Assembly (NCBI RefSeq): GCF_041146795.1
Contig: NC_135177.1
Span: 18,124,560 to 18,188,559, forward strand
Length of the DNA: 64,000 bases
Direction: 5' to 3'
DNA from: Maylandia zebra
Taxonomy: Eukaryota; Chordata; Actinopteri; Cichliformes; Cichlidae
Below, one piece after another: positions 56,728-64,000 of this stretch. A program made the translations under genes and the position numbers. The notes under the pieces are model-generated. The model searched no databases. It had not been told where the DNA came from and saw nothing but the letters and a program-made list of their open reading frames with translations. Numbering within the stretch: position 1 is the stretch's first letter; each line of letters starts with the position of its first letter.

Positions 56728-58184
56728 CATAGCTGGACTGGCCATTGGGCATACCGGGCATTTGCCCGGTGGGCTGCTGGCGATTTTTTGTTTTTATGGG
56801 CCGATGGATTTTTTATTTTTTTTAGGAAGGGTATATATAATGAAAGGTGTTGGATTGGCCAATTGGTCATGATCGACTCTGGGCTGGACCAATTACAGCC
56901 GAGGAGGCCGGATGCACCCTCCCCCTTGTTTGGCAATCACGTGATTTTCGCGCATTGCATGCCGGGAACTCGTGGCAAAACAATCCAAGTACCGCATCAA
57001 ATGCAAGCATTTGCAGCACCGCAAAACGTTCATTCTCCGGTTCCAATACCTTCTTGTTTTTTCTTTGACGCACAAAAAAGGAATGTACAAAACAAAAGGA
57101 GAACAATGCCGGTCCGTACAAAGACAGACTCGACGAAAAGACAAAGAAAAGATGCGAGGAAAAATCAAAGGAGTGAAAGTGTCAGACCCTTATGAGCACA
57201 CAGAGTGGACAAAAGACGTTAGCGTGCTGCCCAACTTTCACCACGCTCAGATTTATAATTATACGGTTCTTGGAGTGAGTGCATACACTCATGAAGTTTA
57301 GTAACTTCAGATCACTGGGTGCAGGACCTTGAAATGACCGTGTAGAAAGTAAAGACCATCGTACGAACAAAGGTAAGTTTACCAGTCTCACAAATCGTCT
57401 TCATAAATACACATTCGTTAACCGTTTATTAATAGGACCTTTGAGCTCAACGGTAATTAATTAGTAGTGGAAATAATTTCTGGTAGCATCACAGAAATGT
57501 AGCAGTGACAATAATACTGTATGCTGTAATCGCACTGGACAATTAGTGATACAAAACAACTGTTTTATCCTGTGAATAAAAGTATATGTTTTTGTCAATG
57601 TACCATAATAACAGAAGCGAAACGCAATATTGTGTCAGGACAATTCACTATTTATGCACAATAAACAAAGGAGCGACAATTTCTGTTCAGCGCCAGACTT
57701 GCTTGTAACCCATATCACCAATTATGTTAAGAAAAATGACGCATTAACTACAACAGACTGACCTTTGTGGGAATGCTTGGAGCAGACTAACATGTGAGCT
57801 GGAGTGTTCTGAGACATTATATTTGGTATATCCAGACCATCCGTCGGCTCTTACTTCAGAAACATGGCTTAAAAAATTTCTCTTCAACGACGTAATCCGA
57901 TAAAAAAAAAAACGATCTCTTTACCCGTCGGCTTCCCGTGGCTGTCATGCGACCGGCTATTGCAGTTAATAATACAACAGCTTCTTGCCATTTTGTGGGT
58001 TTCTTTTTATCGCTGTGTAACTGAGTTCAATTGAAAGCCTGCGTGTGCTAGTACCTCTTGCCACAAGTTCCCAGAATCCTTTACGGTTTTACCCCTGAAT
58101 GACGTCACATTTTCAATCTTTATCCTGGTGGGCCGGTCTCTAGTCAAAATGCCCGGGCCGATTTTTTGTCCCAGTCCAGCCTTG
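56728..58184. mobile_element. Non-autonomous hAT-type element, family 2
   Basis: Starts CATAGCTGGACTGGCC and ends GTCCCAGTCCAGCCTTG, with perfect 8-bp duplications ATTACATG (56720-56727 and 58185-58192). It shares the GCTGGACTGG end motif, and the CCGGGC-rich sub-ends, with 21,348-22,585. Open frames of up to 156 codons inside overlap on both strands and show no transposase motif. Confidence 0.88.
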
Positions 58185-58479
58185 ATTACATGCTACACTC
58201 ATTACTACTCTAGTGGTCGAACCCAACTGGTCCTAGTGTACTGTGACGACTCCAGAAATGTTAGATATGCAGCATTTACAGTAGTGCAGTTAAGATAAGT
58301 GGAATATGTGGATAACTCCTACAGAGGCTATATAAAGTACTAGTGGTTGTGAGTGGTGGTTCAGTCCATGTTGTTATTGTGTGTATGAGGGTACAGTTAT
58401 CCATTTGTTTGTTTTTGTCCATTGTGTGTGTTCAGTTCAGTTGGTTGTGGGTGTGTGTATGTTCAGTCCATGAGTTTAA

Positions 58480-58625
58480 TGTGGGTCAGATGTCAGAAGG
58501 CAGAGTTCAGGAGTCTGACAGCTGTAGGGAAGAAGCTGTACCTGTTGTTCTTAATCAGGAGGCTCCTGTAGCGCCTCTCAAAGGGCAGGAGGGTGAAGAG
58601 TTCAAGTGCTGGGTGACCCCAGTCT
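58480..58625 (-). mobile_element. L2-like LINE C-terminal fragment
   Basis: The minus strand encodes HPALELFTLLPFERRYRSLL and ...NRYSFFPTAVRLLNS, the conserved C-terminal end of fish L2/CR1-like ORF2. Confidence 0.65.
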
Positions 58626-58643
58626 ACTCAGTCTCAATGAGTA

Positions 58644-58962
58644 GTGCCCAGTAGCACTGACGCCATTGATCCACTACAGTTCGCATACCAGCTTAATCAC
58701 TCTACAGACGATGCCATAACACACCTGCTACACATGACGCTGAGCCATTTGGTCTCTGGCAGGGGAAACTATGTTAGGATGCTATTTGTGGACTACAGTT
58801 CTGCATTCAACACAGTAATCCCCTTAAATCGTTTCACCAAGTGGAAGGATCTAGGACTCAGCTCATCACTGTGTCAGTGGATCCTCAACTTTCTCAAAGA
58901 CAGACCTCAATCAGTGAGGGTGTGAAATCATGTCTCTCCTGCTATCTCACTCAGCACTGGAG
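58644..58962 (+). mobile_element. L2-like LINE RT fragment, interrupted by the ERV
   Basis: The plus frame reads [17 protein letters not shown], then [12 protein letters not shown] with the RT motif-A aspartate, and [16 protein letters not shown]. Beyond an internal stop at 58,923 the homology runs on (LSTGV) to 58,962, where the retroviral LTR begins. Confidence 0.78.
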
Positions 58963-59593
58963 TGTGTGATATTATTCTGTTATTATATGTTACCTTATAT
59001 ATGTAATCAAAGTAGTTGAATTAGAATACTGCTGTAGATCACATTATACCCTTTAATATAGAGTGTGTGAGCTGTATGTAGTGTAGTTCTCATTATACTT
59101 TTGAGTTAACAGAACATATTCACATATTAGTTCATCAGATAAATGTGCATCACTCTGTATCCTTGATCTGCTGGGAATGTGTTACACTGTTTTCTTGACA
59201 TGCTTAATTGTTGAATCATGAAGAGAAGGTTGTAAGCAGGAGACTCTGTGTCTAAAGACAGGGGAGATAGACAGACCACATTCCACACCCCCACCTTACA
59301 GAAAGCAGAGAAACAACTGCCGAGGTCATAACTTAGGCGCTGTAACAGAGAAAAAATGTGATGTTTTGGCTTTTACGACTAGCTGGGGGCCACTAGAGAC
59401 TATAAAAAGCTGAGCAACCCGTCACCATTTTGAGACATGTGCCTGACCCTCTGGTAGCATCTCTCCCGTCCGGACGTTGTAATGCTCTGACTGTTGAATT
59501 GTATGGAAATAAATGATTGTTGATTGAGCATTGATACACCGAGTATTGTCCCTCCTTCAGCCCAAAGATTCAAAGAACTGCGTGTTTTCAACA
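58963..59593 (+). mobile_element. 5' LTR of an endogenous retrovirus
   Basis: Starts TGTGTGATATT directly inside an L2 fragment and ends TTCAACA, a few bases before a primer-binding site. It contains a strong TATAAAA (59,401-59,407) and AATAAA (59,508-59,513), dividing it into U3, R and U5 in plus orientation. The left edge could be two bases later. The 3' LTR must lie beyond the window, so no target duplication can be checked. Confidence 0.75.
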
Positions 59594-59596
59594 ACT

Positions 59597-59616
59597 TGGT
59601 GCCGTGTGACCCGGAT
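59597..59616 (+). promoter_or_regulatory. Retroviral primer-binding site, tRNA-His-like
   Basis: TGGTGCCGTG at 59,597 is followed by ACCCGGAT after two extra bases. The complement of a tRNA-His 3' end begins TGGTGCCGTGACTCGGAT, so the fit is good apart from the insertion and one substitution. Confidence 0.6.
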
Positions 59617-61507
59617 CTTTGGTGTGCTGAGGAGGTGTAGATTTGACCTTTGGTGAGATCGTGAGGCGAGGTGAACAGAGGACCGGTCCAAAAATAAAAA
59701 GGTAAGCACAGCCTGTTGTATTATAAATACCAAATGTGCATATTGGGCTTTCCAAATTAATCTGTTCGCTGAGTCACATGTATTTTCACAGTAAATTTGT
59801 CGGTGTCTGGTTTTTGGCGCAAGATACTAACAACATAAGTTGAGGCTGAATTCCAGGGTGTTAAATAAACTGCTTCTACCGAGATACTAATAACATACTA
59901 CGTTGGTCTAGATTGCAGTAATCTGCTTCTACCGAGATACTAATAACACACTACGTTGGTCTAGATTGCAGTAATCTGCCTCTACCGAGATACTAATAAC
60001 ATACTACGTTGGACTAGAGTGCAGCCACTTTACCTTCCACATTTAATTTTGTCTAATACTGGCTTCTGTAGCAATAATACGTTAGAATTTATTCTGAAGA
60101 CGCGGCCATTAGTCCAGTACATTGAAGTCGAGGTTTGTTTATTTTGTTTATGGTGTCAGTGACGTCCTGGCTTTTGCCGGCTATGAAATAGAAGTTGATT
60201 TAAGGACAAGCAGATGCTGGCTTCACGGTGCAGTTGGACGCTGGCAACGCGAGAGCGAAACACGTCCGTAGGTTTGGTTTATGATACGGCGTGTTCCGGT
60301 GGTGCGGCCGTGAAGTGCAGTAGTGGTTGGTGCTAGTTTTAGTACATTTGATAGAGGTTTTGACGGTGGTTTGTGGCGTCAGTCGAGTATAAAGGGCTGC
60401 GGTCATAATACAAAGTAAAATTTAAGTACATAGCAACACCTGGTTTATGATGTCAGGTATAACTTCGGGGATGCAAGCATCACTTTTATGATGCGACTTT
60501 GCCCCGTGGTGGCGGTCATAATCGCAGAGAAAGGGGTATTTTGGTCTATGGTGCAGTGTGCTTTAAGAAGATCTAATAGTTGAGCTCAGAGGTTTCTGTG
60601 TAAAATTCCCGCTGAGGAAAAGTGTTGTGTGTGAGTGTCAAAGCGCGCTCTGGGTGAGAGAGTGTGTGTGAAGCTGCGAGGCGCGCTCTGGGTGCTGTCT
60701 TGTGGGTAAAGCGCGCACTGAGTGAGAGTGTGAGTGAGGCGCGCTCTGAGTGTGTTTTGTGTGGAGTGTGAAGCGTGAACACAGTGACAGTGACGGTTAA
60801 TGTGTTTGATTAGGAGGACATTAGAGCAAATACACATTTTAGGATCAAAGGTTGATGCCTAGTGTACCTGTGGAACCTTGCCTATGGAGTAGCGACCCTC
60901 CTGTCCGTGGACGCGTGGCCAGGACCGGCGTTGTCCGGGTGCTGAGGTGGTGACTTGGGGAGGTGAGGGCCCCCGCATAGCCACGGAAATAACACTGGAA
61001 CGGCCGTGTAATCACGGGTTCACATTTATTTCCGGACTAGAACAAGACACATTTTGCGAACAAACGTTGAGTCTAGATTAGTAAAGAAATATAAAAAGGT
61101 TGAATTCCTCGTTTCAGTGGTTGAAATTGTTGTGTGCCTGTCCCCTGACGAGTGTGAAATTAAAATAAAGAGGGAATTTGGAGCCACATAGAGATAGACG
61201 GGCATAATTGGGTGTATTACTCTGTGGTGTAATAAAAATAAAAAAGGAGAGATAGTAAGAGGTGTGCAGTGGAGAATTATAGAGGAGTAGAGAGAGGAAT
61301 GTGTTGGGAGACTGGCGTACAGTTTACACTGTCAAGGTAGGCGTGTTGCCTGCTTATCGGTTTAAAAGTGATGAAAATGAAATTAAAATAAATCTCTTAG
61401 TGTGTTAATACAGGAAGCTGCGGACCTGGACCAACTGCCCCCACAAGCACAGCGGCCGAAGCAAAATTATAGGTAATGGGAACCACACCCAGCACGAATC
61501 AGCAGCT
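59617..61507 (+). other. Long ERV leader, no open gene
   Basis: About 1.9 kb between the primer-binding site and the first gag-like frame. It includes three 53-bp tandem units (59,871-60,029) and four GCGCGC(T/A)CTG boxes (60,640-60,745). No coding homology is recognised. Confidence 0.5.
59871..60029. repeat. 53-bp tandem repeat, three units
   Basis: Units start at 59,871, 59,924 and 59,977, each beginning TGC(T/C)TCTACCGAGATAC and containing ACTACGTTGG. The first two are nearly identical; the third diverges at its end. Confidence 0.92.
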
Positions 61508-62818
61508 GTGAAAAAGACAGCAGCGAGGAGAGAATTAGAGGAGAAATTAAGAGAAGTTTTAACACATAAAATTGGGGCCAACGGACTTGTGGAGGTTGGG
61601 AAGGCGTCCGGAGCATCACAACAAAAGGTGAAACAAAAACACACACAAGCAGAGAAATCTGAGAGAAAGGCTCCTTTTAAGGTAACGCCTAGTTTGAGAA
61701 AAAGATCAAATTAACCTGCTTTTATACAAATGCACATACACGCAATGAAGAAACAGCTTACACTCATGAACACGTGAAGATTTTCCAGCAAGGTTAAAGA
61801 AAAATTAACATACTTAAATGATGAAGTCTATACATTACTGACAAAGAAACCCTCTGGGTTGCAGGACAACAATTTAACTAAAAAAAAAAAAAGGAACACT
61901 GGTCTAACCAACCAGGCAAGACACAACAAATTTAGTGGTTAAAAGATTCAAATTGTGACATGTTTTCTGTTGATTGATTAATAAAAGTGATTACTGAATG
62001 AAAGAAAGTTCCTTTTTTGGGCTTTTAAACATGATCTTAAGAATTTTAACATATACCGGTGTTGTCCTGTCAACTTGGTGGGTTAGGAGTTGATTATATC
62101 GGGAGACAAAAAACAAAAAAAAAAGGGGGAGAGAAGGCTGACACAGGGCCTGGTCCCGGTGTGTCTCCCCTCTGAATAACACAGCCAACACAACAACATT
62201 TTCCTGTTCGTTTGTTTTTGTTTTTTGTTTGTTTTTGTTTTGTTTTGTTTTTGTTTTTTCTATACATATTTAATTACAGGCTGCTCTGCCGGCCCTGAAA
62301 GCCGAGGCTGACTGGACTCCTGCTCTCCCCCATACGTGACACTGACCAAATGCTGCAACAGCTGGACCCACAACAACGACCTGAGAATGTCAACAGACCT
62401 GCAGGAATGTGATCTCATGCAGCCGAGACGGAGAGCACTAAACCTAAGGCCCGTTTCACTACACGGGGGAAAATTCCCAGACTGCGTCAGCTGACAGAGC
62501 TGTGACGAGACGCCCGCCAAGCCCGAATGAAAAGTAAGGCCGAGCGAAAGAATGCTGACCTTGATAACTTTGCATTCACACTGTGCAGGACAGTGATGGA
62601 CCAACACGGATGATCGGGTGGCGAAAAAGGGCGTGACCGAGACAAGAGGAGTAACTGAGGACAGAAGGCACCTCAGAATGGACAAAAACACAGAAGAAGA
62701 TGCAGGTTTCACCTGCGGTGAACATCGACACTGGAGAAAGGACTGCCCCAATTGGGGTCAGAACCAGGACGGACTGAATTTTGAGCAGCAGCAGCAGCAA
62801 TGGTCGCAAACAAACTGA
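61508..62818 (+). pseudogene. Degraded retroviral gag region
   Basis: Two short plus frames remain. The first (61,508-61,714) is Lys/Glu-rich with no firm domain. The second (62,618-62,818) carries a nucleocapsid-like zinc knuckle, CGEHRHWRKDC, of the single-knuckle gammaretrovirus-like type, but the first zinc-binding Cys is replaced by Gly. Stops and frameshifts fill the 900 bp between. No pol or env homology is visible before the window ends. Confidence 0.6.
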
Positions 62819-62889
62819 AAAAGGAGGGGGGCAGGACCCCAGGGCACGCTTCAGGCCGTGGTTTACCCAGAACACCAGAACAGGAAAGT

Positions 62890-63170
62890 GATGAACACAA
62901 ACACCCACACAAACACACATATCTACATGCACTGACTCAGAATGAAGAGAAACACACACACACACACACACACGTCTCCAAACACACAGATTCAGAATGA
63001 AGTGAAATACACACATGAACACGTGCACTCGTTGAGTGAATGAGAAATGACACACACACACACACACACGGGAATGTTGATTCACTGAGAAGTGATGCAC
63101 ACACATACACATGCACACGCTTGTGCAATGAAGAGTGATCCACACGCACACACACATACACGCTGATGCA
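62890..63170. repeat. Degenerate CA-rich minisatellite
   Basis: Blocks of CACACA alternate with GAATGAAG(A/T)GA-like spacers at irregular spacing of about 60-70 bp. The long minus-strand frames here are artefacts of the repeat. Confidence 0.75.
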
Positions 63171-64000
63171 ATGAAGAATGCTTTGCTTATGCTGATATGC
63201 AAAATGCTGCACACAAACATCCCAATGCATAATTTTTATGAGGAGCCATTGATTACCATTAAAAACTTAGAATGTGTTATATGTCACCCAGAGGGCATTT
63301 ATGTAGATTTTAGGAATAAGGTCTAAAAAAGTTTGGTTATGAAAACAATGTCTGTGCGTGATGTCTGTTTATGGCTCAAGGCCTTGACTGAATTCTTTGC
63401 TGTGCTTCACACAGCCCTGATGAGGAACAGTGGCACAGAGTGAAATTGATGAATTAATAGTGTAAGTTTAGGTCGGAGTACGGCATTTTCTGTGATTGAG
63501 TTTTAATTCAAGGAGGAACAAAAGGTGTTACGGCACCTGAGCTTCTCATTCCCACACAATATTGTCCCGGCAGGAAGCAAAATGTTCCTGTGAATTTCTG
63601 GTTGATTGTTTGGTTTTGTTTAGCGCTAGCTTGATTTTATCAGTGAGCTTTGGCTTGTGTTCTTTCTCGTAAGCGAGAGAGGGATAGTTTTATGCTTGGA
63701 CATGTCTGCAACGGGCCCTAGTTTGTGTTATTTTAGTAGTATTTTGTTGGTTATGTCTGTTTTCGTTTTTGTTACAGTGCACTGGAGAAAAAACATCTGA
63801 GAGGTGTGATCCACCGGTGGTGATATGTTGATATTTTGTGAGTTTATGATTTAACAATCAGCTCTTTAAACCAGGCCTGAAAGATTGAAATTTAAAGCGC
63901 TATGAAATATTCTTACAAAAACAGTTGCAAAGTGTGCTTCTCCATGATTGTAATTGGCTTGGGAGAAATTCACTTATAGGGAACACTGAGAAGTTCTGAG
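63171..64000. other. No gene seen (presumably ERV interior)
   Basis: No domain recognised. Since the 3' LTR was not reached, this may still be inside the retroviral copy. Confidence 0.4.

Noticed and set aside
56725-57195. 156-codon plus frame
   Set aside because: It lies inside a non-autonomous hAT-type element, overlaps frames on the other strand and has no transposase motif.
62576-63230. 214- and 97-codon minus frames rich in Val/Cys
   Set aside because: Generated by CA-rich minisatellite sequence antisense to the ERV.

Overview
This is nuclear DNA from a ray-finned fish, most likely a percomorph and quite possibly a cichlid. The signs are vertebrate-style split genes, immune-type multigene families (Ly6/uPAR and Siglec-like Ig), dense fish-type transposons, and two copies of a tRNA-derived SINE that I recognise as the AFC (African cichlid) type. 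There are no operons, CRISPR arrays or bacterial genes. Most of the window is transposon on transposon, with host exons in between.

Layout. 1-9 kb: a LINE reverse-transcriptase fragment, a solo LTR, an L2 fragment, a MITE, a damaged APE-type LINE and an hAT-type element. 10.5-13.4 kb: a Tc1/mariner-type element whose transposase gene appears to have introns and whose right end is tandemly duplicated. 14.9-17.1 kb (minus): a five-exon, two-domain Ly6/uPAR (LU) gene with a mucin-like 39-bp repeat and a GC-AG intron. 18.4-23.3 kb: three hAT-type elements nested one inside the next, plus an L2 LINE. 24.6-28.2 kb: another hAT-type element, a solo LTR and the 3' end of an R2-like LINE. 33.3-36.3 kb: a 2.9-kb hAT with a broken transposase gene. 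37.8-41.7 kb (plus): a second five-exon LU gene with the same intron positions, divergent from the first. 43.5-45.9 kb (minus): BEL/Pao gag remains. 46.8-53.5 kb (minus): two tandem CD22/Siglec-like Ig gene copies, both damaged. 53.7-58.2 kb: two more hAT-type elements. 58.4-64 kb: L2 pieces interrupted by an old endogenous retrovirus (5' LTR, primer-binding site, long leader, gag remnants) that runs off the window.

The two LU genes encode predicted secreted, GPI-anchored three-finger proteins. The Ig genes encode predicted membrane receptors of the CD22/MAG family, although copy B has a stop in its V domain and copy A has a disrupted exon and an internally shortened one. No shared pathway can be read from the sequence; both are fast-evolving surface-protein families that tend to occur in tandem in fish.

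The strongest structural results come from reading target-site duplications. Eight hAT-type elements have perfect 8-bp duplications. The Tc1/mariner element has duplicated ends whose junctions all fall on TA, its own target dinucleotide. I ran no database search, so family names rest on recognising motifs and should be treated as such.
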